DNA from: Hydractinia symbiolongicarpus
Taxonomy: Eukaryota > Cnidaria > Hydrozoa > Anthoathecata > Hydractiniidae
Assembly (NCBI RefSeq): GCF_029227915.1
Contig: NC_079887.1
Coordinates: 4,154,001 to 4,218,000 of the forward strand
Direction of reading: 5' to 3'
Length of the DNA stretch: 64,000 bases
Shown here: one piece after another, positions 22,194-35,690 of the stretch
How positions within the stretch are numbered: position 1 is the first letter of the stretch
How the letters are laid out: every line of letters begins with the position of its first letter
Position numbers and translations under genes: made by a program
The notes under the pieces: model-generated
The model's database searches: none
Told to the model about the DNA's origin: nothing
Seen by the model: the letters and a program-made list of their open reading frames with translations, nothing else

Positions 22194-25100
22194 GCCCGTT
22201 TAGTCAAAAGTATACAAAGAAAGTACCCAGGGAGTAAACTTATTTCCCGAACGATTTTTTAAATTATTTTTTCACCACTAAAACGCATGAGACTTGTATT
22301 TTTCAAAAGTGTTTTCATTTTTGATGAGACGCTAAATTAAAGAAGTTTAATCGCCGGCAAACGAAAACCCGCGATTTCCCGTAACTCCCGGGCTTGGCCC
22401 GTTTAGTTGAATGTATATAAAGAAAGTACCCAGGGAGTAAACTGATTTCCCGAACGATTTTTCAAATTATTTTTGCACCACTAGAACGAATGAGACTTGT
22501 AGTTTTCAAAAATGTTTTCATTTTTAATGAGACGCTTAATGAAAGAGGTTTAATCGCCGGCAAACGAAAACCCGCGATTTCCCGTAAATCCCGGGCTTGG
22601 CCCGTATAGTCGAATGTATACAAAGAAAGTACCCTGTGAGTAAAGTCATTTCCAGAACGATTTTTTAAATTATCTTTTCACCACTAAAACGCATGAGACT
22701 TGTAGTTTTCAAAAATGTTTTCATTTTTGATGAGACGCTGAATAAAAGAAGTTTAATCGCCGGCAAACAAAAACCTGCGATTTACCGTAAATCCCGGACT
22801 CGGCCCATATAGTCAAAAGTATACAAAGAAAGTACCCTGGGATTAAACTCATTTCCCGAACGATTTTTTAAATTATTTTTTCACCACTAAAACGCATGAG
22901 ACTTGTAGTTTTCAAAAATGTTTTCATTTTTGATGAGACGCTGAATAAAAGAAGTTTAATCGCCGGGAAACAAAAACCTGCAATTTCCCGTAAATCCCGG
23001 ACTCGGCCCGTAAAGTCAAAAGTATACAAAGAAAATACCCAGGGAGTAAACTCATTTCCCAAACGATTTTTTAAATTATTATTTCACCACTAAAGCCCAT
23101 GAGACTTGTTGATTTTAAAAATGTTTTCATTTTTGATGAGACGCTGAATAAAAGAAGTTTAATCGCCGGCAAATGAAAACCCGCGACTTCCCGTAAATCC
23201 CGGATTCGGCCCGTATAGTCAAAAGTATACAAAGAAAGTACCCAGGGAGTAAACTCATTCCCCGAACGATTTTTTAAATTATTTTTCCACCACTAAAACG
23301 CATGAGACTTGTAGTTTTCAAAAATGTTTTCATTTTTGATGAGACGCTGAATAAAAGAAGTTTAATCGCCGGGAAACGAAAACCTGCGATTTCCCGTAAA
23401 TCCCGGACTCGGCCCGTAAAGTCAAAGTATACAAAGAAAGTACCCAGGGAGTAAACTCATTTCCCAAACGATTTTTTAAATTATTATTTCACCACTAAAG
23501 CCCATGAGACTTGTAGATTTTAAAAATGTTTTCATTTTTGATGAGACGCTGAATAAAAGAAGTTTATTCGCCGGCAAACGAAAACCCGCGATTTCCCGTA
23601 AATCCCGGACTCGGCCCGTATAGTCAAAAGTATACAAAGAAAGTACCCAGGGAGTAAACTCATTTCCCGAACGATTTTTTAAATTATTTTTTCACCACTA
23701 AAACGCATAAGACTTGTAGTTTTCAAAAATGTTTTCATTTTTCATGAGACGCTCAATGAAAGAGGTTTAATCGCCGGCAAACGAAAACCCGCGATTTCCC
23801 GTAAATCCCGGGCTTGGCCCGTATAGTCGAATGTATACAAAGAAAGTACCCTGTGAGTAAACTCATTTCCAGAACGATTTTTTAAATTATTTTTTCACTA
23901 CTAAAACGCATAAGACTTGTAGTTTTCAAAAATGTTTTCATTTTTGATGAGACGCTGAGTAAAAGAAGTTTAATCGCCGGCAAACGAAAAACCGCGATTT
24001 CCCGTAAATCCCGGGCTTGGCCCGTATAGTCAAAAGTATACAAAGAAAGTGCCCAGGGAATAAACTCATTTCCCGAACGATTTTTTAAATTATTTTTTCA
24101 CCACTAAAACGCATGAGACTTGTATTTTTCAAAAGTGTTTTCATTTTTGATGAGACGCTGAATTAAAGAAGTTTAATCGCCGGCAAACGAAAACCCGCGA
24201 TTTCCCGTAAATCCCGGGCTTGGCCCGTTTAGTTGAATGTATATAAAGAAAGTCCCCAGGGAGTAAACTGATTTCCCGAACGATTTTTTAAATTATTTTT
24301 GCACCACTAGAACGAATGAGACTTGTAGTTTTCAAAAATGTTTTCATTTTTAATGAGACGCTTAATGAATGATGTTTAATCGCTGGCAAACGAAAACCCG
24401 CGATTTCCCGTAAATCCCGGGCTTGGCCCGTATAGTCGAATGTATACAAAGAAAGTACCCTGTGAGTAAAGTCATTTCCAGAACGATTTTTTAAATTATC
24501 TTTTCACCACTAAAACGCATGAGACTTGTAGTTTTCAAAAATGTTTTCATTTTTGATGAGACGCTGAATAAAAGAAGTTTAATCGCCGGCAAACGAAAAC
24601 CCGCGACTTCCCGTAAATCCCGGATTCGGCCAGTATAGTCAAAAGTATACAAAGAAAGTACCCAGGGAGTAAACTCATTTCCCGAACGATTTTTTAATTT
24701 ATTTTTCCACCACTAAAACGCATGAGACTGGTAGTTTTCAGAAATGTTTTCATTTTTGATGAGACGCTTAATGAAAGTGGTTTAATCGCCGGCAAACGAA
24801 AACCCGGGATTTCCCGTAAATCCCGGGCTTGGCCCGTATAGTCGAATGTATACAAAAAAAGTACCCTGTGAGTAAACTCATTTCCAAAACGATTTTTTAA
24901 ATTATCTTTTCACCACTAAAACGCATGAGACTTGTAGTTTTTAAAAATGTTTTCATTTTTGATGAGACGCTGAATAAAAGAAGTTTAATCGCCGGCAAAC
25001 GAAAACCCGCAACTTCCCGTAAATCCCGGACTCGGCTCGTATAGTCAAAAGTATACAAAGAAAGAACCCAGGGAGTAAACTCATTTCCCGAAGGATTTTT

Positions 25101-25502
25101 AAATTATTTTTCCACCACTAAAACGCATGAGACTTGTAGTTTTCAGAAATGTTTTCATTTTTGATGAGACGCTTAATGAAAGAGGTTTAATCGCCGGCAA
25201 ACGAAAACCCGCGATTTCCCGGAAATCCCGGGCTTGGCCCGTATAGTCCAATGTATACAAAAAAGTACCCAGGGAGTAAACTCATTTCCCGAACCATTTT
25301 TTAAATTATTTTTTTACCACTAAAACGCATGAGACTTGTAGTTTACAGAAATGTTTTCATTTTTGATGAGACGCTTAATGAAAGTGGTTTAATCGCCGGC
25401 AAACGAAAACCTGTGATTTCCCGTAAATCCCGGGCTTGGCCCGTATAGTGGAATGTATACAAAGAAATTACCCTGTGAGTAAACTAATTTCCAAAACGAT
25501 TC
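20837..25502. repeat. 4,666-bp (23-monomer) HOR block, copy 1
   Basis: This block recurs immediately downstream at a constant 4,666-bp offset (23 x 203 less 3). The marker TAGACTTGTA is at 21071 and 25737, and the one-base-deleted GTCAAAGTATAC is in both copies (about 23422 and 28088). Left of 20837 the match is lost: C at 25502 faces T at 20836. I noticed only isolated differences over the whole length, for example 21042 (G versus A), 22898 (G versus T) and 23238 (A versus G). Confidence 0.88.
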
Positions 25503-28500
25503 TTTAAATTATCTTTTCACCACTAAAACGCATGAGACTTGTAGTTTTCAAAAATGTTTTCATTTTTGATGAGACGCTGAATAAAAGAAGTTTAATCGCC
25601 GGCAAACGAAAACCCGCGACTTCCCGTAAATCCCGGATTCGGCCAGTATAGTCAAAAGTATACAAAGAAAGTACCCAGGGAGTAAACTCATTTCCCGAAC
25701 GATTTTTTAAATTATTTTTTCACCACTAAAACGCATTAGACTTGTAGTTTTCAAAAATGTTTTCATTTTTCATGAGACGCTCAATGAAGGAGGTTTAATC
25801 GCCGGCAAACGAAAACCCGCGATTTCCCGTAAATCCCGGGCTTGGCCCGTATAGTCGAATGTATACAAAGAAAGTACCCTGTGAGTAAACTCATTTCCAG
25901 AACGATTTTTTAAATTATTTTTTCACCACAAAAACGCATAAGACTTGTAGTTTTCAAAAATGTTTTCATTTTTGATGAGACGCTGAATAAAAGAAGTTTA
26001 ATCGCCGGCAAACGAAAACCCGCGATTTCCCGTAAATCCCGGGCTTGGCCCGTATAGTCAAAAGTATACAAAGAAAGTACCCAGGGAGTAAACTCATTCC
26101 CCGAACGATTTTTTAAATTATTTTTCCACCACTAAAACGCATGAGACTTGTAGTTTTCAGAAATGTTTTCATTTTTGATGAGACGCTTAATGAAAGTGGT
26201 TTAATCGCCGGCAAACGAAAACCCGTGATTTCCCGTAAATCCCGGGCTTGGCCCGTATAGTCGAATGTATACAAAGAAAGTACCCTGTGAGTAAACTCAT
26301 TTCCAAAACGATTTTTTAAATTATCTTTTCACCACTAAAACGCATGAGACTTGTAGTTTTCAAAAATGTTTTCATTTTTGATGAGACGCTGAATAAAAGA
26401 AGTTTAATCGCCGGCAAACGAAAACCCGCGACTTCCCGTAAATCCCGGATTCGGCCAGTATAGTCAAAAGTATACAAAGAAAGTACCCAGGGAGTAAACT
26501 CATTTCCCGAACGATTTTTTAAATTATTTTTTCACCACTAAAACGCATGAGACTTGTAGTTTTCAAAAATGTTTTCATTTTTCATGAGACGCTCAATGAA
26601 AGAGGTTTAATCGCCGGCAAACGAAAACCCGGGATTTCCCGTAAATCCCGGGCTTGGCCCGTATAGTCGAATGTATACAAAGAAAGTACCCTGTGAGTAA
26701 ACTCATTTCCAGAACGATTTTTTAAATTATTTTTTCACCACAAAAACGCATAAGACTTGTAGTTTTCAAAAATGTTTTCATTTTTGATGAGACGCTGAAT
26801 AAAAGAAGTTTAATCGCCGGCAAACGAAAACCCGCGATTTCCCGTAAATCCCGGGCTTGGCCCGTTTAGTCAAAAGTATACAAAGAAAGTACCCAGGGAG
26901 TAAACTTATTTCCCGAACGATTTTTTAAATTATTTTTTCACCACTAAAACGCATGAGACTTGTATTTTTCAAAAGTGTTTTCATTTTTGATGAGACGCTA
27001 AATTAAAGAAGTTTAATCGCCGGCAAACGAAAACCCGCGATTTCCCGTAACTCCCGGGCTTGGCCCGTTTAGTTGAATGTATATAAAGAAAGTACCCAGG
27101 GAGTAAACTGATTTCCCGAACGATTTTTCAAATTATTTTTGCACCACTAGAACGAATGAGACTTGTAGTTTTCAAAAATGTTTTCATTTTTAATGAGACG
27201 CTTAATGAAAGAGGTTTAATCGCCGGCAAACGAAAACCCGCGATTTCCCGTAAATCCCGGGCTTGGCCCGTATAGTCGAATGTATACAAAGAAAGTACCC
27301 TGTGAGTAAAGTCATTTCCAGAACGATTTTTTAAATTATCTTTTCACCACTAAAACGCATGAGACTTGTAGTTTTCAAAAATGTTTTCATTTTTGATGAG
27401 ACGCTGAATAAAAGAAGTTTAATCGCCGGCAAACAAAAACCTGCGATTTACCGTAAATCCCGGACTCGGCCCATATAGTCAAAAGTATACAAAGAAAGTA
27501 CCCTGGGATTAAACTCATTTCCCGAACGATTTTTTAAATTATTTTTTCACCACTAAAACGCATTAGACTTGTAGTTTTCAAAAATGTTTTCATTTTTGAT
27601 GAGACGCTGAATAAAAGAAGTTTAATCGCCGGGAAACAAAAACCTGCAATTTCCCGTAAATCCCGGACTCGGCCCGTAAAGTCAAAAGTATACAAAGAAA
27701 ATACCCAGGGAGTAAACTCATTTCCCAAACGATTTTTTAAATTATTATTTCACCACTAAAGCCCATGAGACTTGTTGATTTTAAAAATGTTTTCATTTTT
27801 GATGAGACGCTGAATAAAAGAAGTTTAATCGCCGGCAAATGAAAACCCGCGACTTCCCGTAAATCCCGGATTCGGCCCGTATAGTCAAAAGTATACAAAG
27901 AAGGTACCCAGGGAGTAAACTCATTCCCCGAACGATTTTTTAAATTATTTTTCCACCACTAAAACGCATGAGACTTGTAGTTTTCAAAAATGTTTTCATT
28001 TTTGATGAGACGCTGAATAAAAGAAGTTTAATCGCCGGGAAACGAAAACCTGCGATTTCCCGTAAATCCCGGACTCGGCCCGTAAAGTCAAAGTATACAA
28101 AGAAAGTACCCAGGGAGTAAACTCATTTCCCAAACGATTTTTTAAATTATTATTTCACCACTAAAGCCCATGAGACTTGTAGATTTTAAAAATGTTTTCA
28201 TTTTTGATGAGACGCTGAATAAAAGAAGTTTATTCGCCGGCAAACGAAAACCCGCGATTTCCCGTAAATCCCGGACTCGGCCCGTATAGTCAAAAGTATA
28301 CAAAGAAAGTACCCAGGGAGTAAACTCATTTCCCGAACGATTTTTTAAATTATTTTTTCACCACTAAAACGCATAAGACTTGTAGTTTTCAAAAATGTTT
28401 TCATTTTTCATGAGACGCTCAATGAAAGAGGTTTAATCGCCGGCAAACGAAAACCCGCGATTTCCCGTAAATCCCGGGCTTGGCCCGTATAGTCGAATGT

Positions 28501-30264
28501 ATACAAAGAAAGTACCCTGTGAGTAAACTCATTTCCAGAACGATTTTTTAAATTATTTTTTCACTACTAAAACGCATAAGACTTGTAGTTTTCAAAAATG
28601 TTTTCATTTTTGATGAGACGCTGAGTAAAAGAAGTTTAATCGCCGGCAAACGAAAAACCGCGATTTCCCGTAAATCCCGGGCTTGGCCCGTATAGTCAAA
28701 AGTATACAAAGAAAGTGCCCAGGGAATAAACTCATTTCCCGAACGATTTTTTAAATTATTTTTTCACCACTAAAACGCATGAGACTTGTATTTTTCAAAA
28801 GTGTTTTCATTTTTGATGAGACGCTGAATTAAAGAAGTTTAATCGCCGGCAAACGAAAACCCGCGATTTCCCGTAAATCCCGGGCTTGGCCCGTTTAGTT
28901 GAATGTATATAAAGAAAGTCCCCAGGGAGTAAACTGATTTCCCGAACGATTTTTTAAATTATTTTTGCACCACTAGAACGAATGAGACTTGTAGTTTTCA
29001 AAAATGTTTTCATTTTTAATGAGACGCTTAATGAATGATGTTTAATCGCTGGCAAACGAAAACCCGCGATTTCCCGTAAATCCCGGGCTTGGCCCGTATA
29101 GTCGAATGTATACAAAGAAAGTACCCTGTGAGTAAAGTCATTTCCAGAACGATTTTTTAAATTATCTTTTCACCACTAAAACGCATGAGACTTGTAGTTT
29201 TCAAAAATGTTTTCATTTTTGATGAGACGCTGAATAAAAGAAGTTTAATCGCCGGCAAACGAAAACCCGCGACTTCCCGTAAATCCCGGATTCGGCCAGT
29301 ATAGTCAAAAGTATACAAAGAAAGTACCCAGGGAGTAAACTCATTTCCCGAACGATTTTTTAATTTATTTTTCCACCACTAAAACGCATGAGACTGGTAG
29401 TTTTCAGAAATGTTTTCATTTTTGATGAGACGCTTAATGAAAGTGGTTTAATCGCCGGCAAACGAAAACCCGGGATTTCCCGTAAATCCCGGGCTTGGCC
29501 CGTATAGTCGAATGTATACAAAAAAAGTACCCTGTGAGTAAACTCATTTCCAAAACGATTTTTTAAATTATCTTTTCACCACTAAAACGCATGAGACTTG
29601 TAGTTTTTAAAAATGTTTTCATTTTTGATGAGACGCTGAATAAAAGAAGTTTAATCGCCGGCAAACGAAAACCCGCAACTTCCCGTAAATCCCGGACTCG
29701 GCTCGTATAGTCAAAAGTATACAAAGAAAGAACCCAGGGAGTAAACTCATTTCCCGAAGGATTTTTAAATTATTTTTCCACCACTAAAACGCATGAGACT
29801 TGTAGTTTTCAGAAATGTTTTCATTTTTGATGAGACGCTTAATGAAAGAGGTTTAATCGCCGGCAAACGAAAACCCGCGATTTCCCGGAAATCCCGGGCT
29901 TGGCCCGTATAGTCCAATGTATACAAAAAAGTACCCAGGGAGTAAACTCATTTCCCGAACCATTTTTTAAATTATTTTTTTACCACTAAAACGCATGAGA
30001 CTTGTAGTTTACAGAAATGTTTTCATTTTTGATGAGACGCTTAATGAAAGTGGTTTAATCGCCGGCAAACGAAAACCTGTGATTTCCCGTAAATCCCGGG
30101 CTTGGCCCGTATAGTGGAATGTATACAAAGAAATTACCCTGTGAGTAAACTAATTTCCAAAACGATTCTTTAAATTATCTTTTCACCACTAAAACGCATG
30201 AGACTTGTAGTTTTCAAAAATGTTTTCATTTTTGATGAGACGCTGAATAAAAGAAGTTTAATCG
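25503..30264. repeat. 4,666-bp HOR block, copy 2
   Basis: This is a near-identical copy of 20837-25502. The homology continues about 96 bp beyond one full unit and stops at 30265, where CGACGGC replaces CGCCGGC. The copy carries all the rare words of copy 1, including GACTGGTAGTT, GGCTCGTATAG, TTTACAGAAATG and GTGGAATG. A tandem arrangement with this little divergence points to a recent unequal exchange or replication-slippage event of large size, or, if not verified by long reads, to an assembly duplication. Confidence 0.85.
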
Positions 30265-31020
30265 ACGGCAAACGAAAACCCGCGACTTCCCGTATATCCA
30301 GGACTCGGCCCGTATAGTCAAAAGTATACAAAGAAAGAACCCAGGGAGTAAACTCATTTCCCGAACGATTTTTTAAATTATTTTTTCACCACTAAAACGC
30401 ATGAGACTTGTAGTTTTCAAAAATGTTTTCATTTTTGATGAGACGCTGAATAAAAGAAGTTTAATCGCCGGCAAACGAAAACCCGCGACTTCCCGTAAAT
30501 CCCGGACTCGGCCCGTATAGTCAAAAGTTTACAAAGAAAGAACCCAGGGAGTAAACTCATTTCCCGAACGATTTTTTAAGTTATTTTTCCACCACTAAAA
30601 CGCATGAGACTTGTAGTTTTCAGAAATGTTTTCATTTTTGAGGAGACGCTTAATGAAAGAGGTTTAATCGCCGGCAAACGAAAACCCGCGATTTCCCGCA
30701 AATCCCGGGCTTGACCCGTATAGTCGAATGTATACAAAGAAAGTACCCAGGGAGTAAACTCATTTCCCGAACGATTTTTTAAATTATTTTTTCACCACTA
30801 AAACGCATGAGACTTGTAGTTTTTAGAAATGTTTTCATTTTTGATGAGACGCTTAATGAAAGTGGTTTAATCGCCGGCAAACGAAAACCCGTGATTTCCC
30901 GTAAATCCCGGGCTTGGCCCGTATAGTCGAATGTATACAAAGAAATTACCCTGTGAGTAAACTCATTTCCAAAACGATTCTTTAAATTATCTTTTCACCA
31001 CTAAAACGCATGAGACTTGC
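30265..31020. repeat. Connecting segment with 8-monomer (1,623-bp) periodicity
   Basis: The GTATATCC variant at 30291 recurs at 31914, a 1,623-bp offset (8 x 203 less 1). Similarity at this offset spans roughly 29,660-31,019 against 31,280-32,642, including AAATTACCCTGTGAG and CGATTCTTTAAATT. A different repeat period thus overlaps the junction of the two large duplications. Only satellite is present. Confidence 0.65.
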
Positions 31021-34000
31021 AGTTTTCCAAAATGTTTTCATTTTTGATAAGACGCTGAATAAAAGAAGTTTAATCGCCGGCAAACGAAAACCTGCGATTT
31101 CCCGTAAATCCCGGACTCGGCCCGTAAAGTCAAAAGTATACAAAGAAAGTACCCAGGGAGTAAACTCATTTCCCAAACGATTTTTTAAATTATTATTTCA
31201 CCACTAAAGCCCATGAGACTTGTAGATTTTAAAAATGTTTTCATTTTTGATGAGTCGCTGAATAAAAGAAGTTTAGTCGCCGGCAAACGAAAACCCGCAA
31301 CTTCCCGTAAATCCCGGACTCGGCTCGTATAGTCAAAAGTATACAAAGAAAGAACCCAGGGAGTAAACTCATTTCCCGAACGATTTTTAAATTATTTTTC
31401 CACCACTAAAACGCATGAGACTTGTAGTTTTCAGAAATGTTTTCATTTTTGATGAGACGCTTAATGAAAGAGGTTTAATCGCCGGCAAACGAAAACCCGC
31501 GATTTCCCGGAAATCCCGGGCTTGGCCCGTATAGTCGAATGTATATAAAGAAAGTACCCAGGGAGTAAACTCATTTCCCGAACGATTTTTTAAATTATTT
31601 TTTCACCACTAAAACGCATGAGACTTGTAGTTTTCAGAAATGTTTTCATTTTTGATGAGACGCTTAATGAAAGTGGTTTAATCGCCGGCAAACGAAAACC
31701 TGTGATTTCCCGTAAATCCCGGGCTTGGCCCGTATAGTGGAATGTATACAAAGAAATTACCCTGTGAGTAAACTAATTTCCAAAACGATTCTTTAAATTA
31801 TCTTCTCACCACTAAAACGCATGAGACTTGTAGTTTTCAAAAATGTTTTCATTTTTGATGAGACGCTGAATAAAAGAAGTTTAATCGCCGGCAAACGAAA
31901 ACCCGCGACTTCCCGTATATCCCGGACTCGGCCCGTATAGTCAGAAGTATACAAAGAAAGAACCCAGGGAGTAAACTCATTTCCCGAACGATTTTTTAAA
32001 TTATTTTTTCACCACTAAAACGCATGAGACTTGTAGTTTTCAAAAATGTTTTCATTTTTGATGAGACGCTGAATAAAAGAAGTTTAATCGCCGGCAAACG
32101 AAAACCCGCGACTTCCCGTAAATCCCGGACTCGGCCCGTATAGTCAAAAGTTTACAAAGAAAGAACCCAGGGAGTAAACTCATTTCCCGAACGATTTTTT
32201 AAGTTATTTTTCCACCACTGAAACGCATGAGACTTGTAGTTTTCAGAAATGTTTTCATTTTTGATGAGACGCTTAATGAAAGAGGTTTAATCGCCGGCAA
32301 ACGAAAACCTGCGATTTCCCGCAAATCCCGGGCTTGACCCGTATAGTCGAATGTATACAAAGAAAGTACCCAGGGAGTAAACTCATTTCCCGAACGATTT
32401 TTTAAATTATTTTTTTACCACTAAAACGCATGAGACTTGTAGTTTTTAGAAATGTTTTCATTTTTGATGAGACGCTTAATGAAAGTGGTTTAATCGCCGG
32501 CAAACGAAAACCCGTGATTTCCCGTAAATCCCGGGCTTGGCCCGTATAGTCGAATGTATACAAAGAAATTACCCTGTGAGTAAACTCATTTCCAAAACGA
32601 TTCTTTAAATTATCTTTTCACCACTAAAACGCATGAGACTTGTAGTTTTCAAAAATGTTTTCATTTTTGATGAGACGCTGAATAAAAGAAGTTTAATCGC
32701 CGGCAAACGAAAACCCGCGACTTCCCGTATATCCCGGACTCGGCCCGTATAGTCAAAAGTATACAAAGAAAGAACCCATTTCCCATTTTAAACTCATTTC
32801 CCGAACGATTTTTTAAATTATTTTTTCACCACTAAAACGCATGAGACTTGCAGTTTTCCAAAATGTTTTCATTTTTGATAAGACGCTGAATAAAAGAAGT
32901 TTAATCGCCGGCAAACGAAAACCTGCGATTTCCCGTAAATCCCGGACTCGGCCCGTAAAGTCAAAAGTATACAAAGAAAGTACCCAGGGAGTAAACTCAT
33001 TTCCCAAACGATTTTTTAAATTATTATTTCACCACTAAAGCCCATGAGAATTGTAGATTTTAAAAATGTTTTCATTTTTTATGAGTCGCTGAATAAAAGA
33101 AGTTTAATCGCCGGCAAACGAAAACCCGCGATTTCCCGGAAATCCCGGGTTTGGCCCGTATAGTCGAATGTATACAAAGAAAGTACCCAGGGAGTAAACT
33201 CATTTCCCAAACAATTTTTTAAATTATTTTTTCACCACTAAAACGCATGAGACTTGTAGTTTTCAGAAATGTTTTCATTTTTGATGAGACCTTTATGAAA
33301 GTGGTTTAATCGCCGGCAAACGAAAACCCGTGATTTCCCGTAAATCCCGGGCTTGGCCCGTATAGTCAAATGTATACAAAGAAAGTACCCTGTGAGTAAA
33401 CTCATTTCCAAAACGATTTTTTAAATTATCTTTTCACCACTAAAACGCATGAGACTTGTAGTTTTCAAAAAATTTTTCATTTTTGATGAGACGCTGAATA
33501 AAAGAAGTTTAATCGCCGGCAAACGAAAACCCGCGACTTCCCGTAAATCCCAGACTCGGCCCGTATAGTCAAAAGTATACAAAGAAAGTACCCAGGGAGC
33601 AAACTCATTTCCCGAACGATTTTTTAAATTATTTTTTCACCACTAAAACGCATGAGACTTGTATTTTTCAAAAGTGTTTTCATTTTTGATGAGACGCTGA
33701 ATTAAAGAAGTTTAATCGCCGCCAAACGAAAACCCGCGATTTCCCGTAAATCCCGGGCTTGGCCCGTATAGTTGAATGTATATAAAGAAAGTACCCAGGG
33801 AGTAAACTGATTTCCCTAACGATTTTTCAAATCATTTTTGCACCACTAGAACGAATGAGACTTGTAGTTTTCAAAAATGTTTTCATTTTTAATGAGACGC
33901 TTAATGAAAGAGGTTTAATCGCCGGCAAACGAAAACCCGCGATTTCCCGTAAATCCCGGGCTTGTCCCGTATAGTCGAATGTATACAAAGATGGTACCCA

Positions 34001-35690
34001 GGGAGTAAACTGATTTCCCTAACGATTTTTTAAATTATTTTTTCACCACTAAAACGCATGAGATTTGTATTTTTCAAAAGTGTTTTCATTTTTGATGAGA
34101 CGCTGAATTAAAGAAGTTTAATCGCCGGCAAACGAAAACCCGCGATTTCCCGTAAATCCCGGGCTTGGCCCGTTTAGTTGAATGTATATAAAGAAAGTAC
34201 CCAGGGAGTAAACTGATTTCCCGAACGATTTTTCAAATTATTTTTGCACCACTAGAACGAATGAGACTTGTAGTTTTTAAAAATGTTTTCATTTTTAATG
34301 AGACGCTTAATGAAAGAGGTTTAATCGCCGGCAAACGAAAACCCGCGATTTCCCGTAAACCCCTTGCTTGGCCCGTATAGTCGAATGTATACAAAGAAAG
34401 TACCCAGGGAGTAAACTCATTTCCCAAACAATTTTTTAAATTATTTTTTCACCACTAAAACGCATGAGACTTGTAGTTTTCAAAAATGTTTTCATTTTTG
34501 ATGAGACGCTGAATAAAAGAAGTTTAATCGCCGGCAAACGAAAACCTGCGATTTCCCGTAAATCCCGGACTCGGCCCATATAGTCAAAAGTATACAAAGA
34601 AGGTACCCTGGGATTAAACTCATTTCCCGAACGATTTTTTAAATTATTTTTTCACCACTAAAACGCATGAGACTTGTAGTTTTCAAAAATGTTTTCATTT
34701 TTGATGAGACGCTGAATTAAAGAAGTTTAATCGCCGCCAAACGAAAACCCGTGATTTCCCGTAAATCCCGGGCTTGGCCTGTATAGTTGAATGTATATAA
34801 AGAAAGTACCCTGTGAGTAAACTCATTTGCAAAACGATTTTTTAAATTATCTTTTCACCACTAAAACGCATGAGACTTGTAGTTTTCAAAAATGTTTTCA
34901 TTTTTGATGAGACGCTGAATAAAAGAAGTTTAATCGCCGGCAAACGAAAACCCGCGACTTCCCGTAAATCCCGGACTCGGCCCGTATAGTCAAAAGTATA
35001 CAAAGAAAGTACCCAGGGAGCAAACTCATTTCCCGAACGATTTTTAAATTATTTTTTCACCACTAAAACGCATGAGACTTGTAGTTTTCAGAAATGTTTT
35101 CATTTTTGATGAGACGCTTAATAAAAGTGGTTTAATCGCCGGCAAACGAAAACCCCCGATTTCCCGTAAATCCCGGGCTTGGCCCGTATAGTCGAATGTA
35201 TACAAAGAAAGTACCCTGTGAGTAAACTCATTTCCAGAACGATTTTTTAGATTAATTTTCACCACTAAAACGCATGAGACTTGTATTTTTCAAAAGTGTT
35301 TTCATTTTTGATGAGACGCTGAATTAAAGAAGTTTAATCGCCGCCAAACGAAAACCCGCGATTTCCCGTAAATCCCGGGCTTGGCCCGTATAGTCGAATG
35401 TATACAAAGAAAGTACCCTGTGAGTAAAGTCGTTTCCAGAACGATTTTTTAAATTATCTTTTCACCACTAAAACGCATGAGACTTGTAGTTTTCAAAAAT
35501 GCTTTCATTTTTGATTAGACGCTGAATAAAAGAAGTTTAATCGCCGGCAAACGAAAACCTGCCATTTCCCGTAAATCCCGGACTCGGCCCATATAGTCAA
35601 AAGTATACAAAGAAAGTACCCTGGGATTAAACTCATTTCCCGAACGATTTTTTAAATTATTTTTTCACCACTAAAACGCATGAGACTTGT
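31021..35690. repeat. 4,670-bp (23-monomer) HOR block, copy 1
   Basis: The block matches 35691 onward at a 4,670-bp offset. Shared rare words include GATGAGTCGC, GGCTCGTATAG, CCCGGAAATCCCGGG, the CCCATTTCCCATTTTAAAC rearrangement (32775 and 37445), the shortened GAGACCTTTATG, and GATGGTACCC (33993 and 38663). The left edge of the match is at 31020 (C) versus 35690 (T). The 3' part (after 34810) matches at 5,279 bp because of an insertion in copy 2. Confidence 0.87.

Noticed and set aside
20837-30264. Calling the 4,666-bp duplication an assembly error.
   Set aside because: Copies have private differences (for example at 21042, 22898 and 23238) and the second copy ends in a different context, which favours a real duplication. 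Raw reads would decide.
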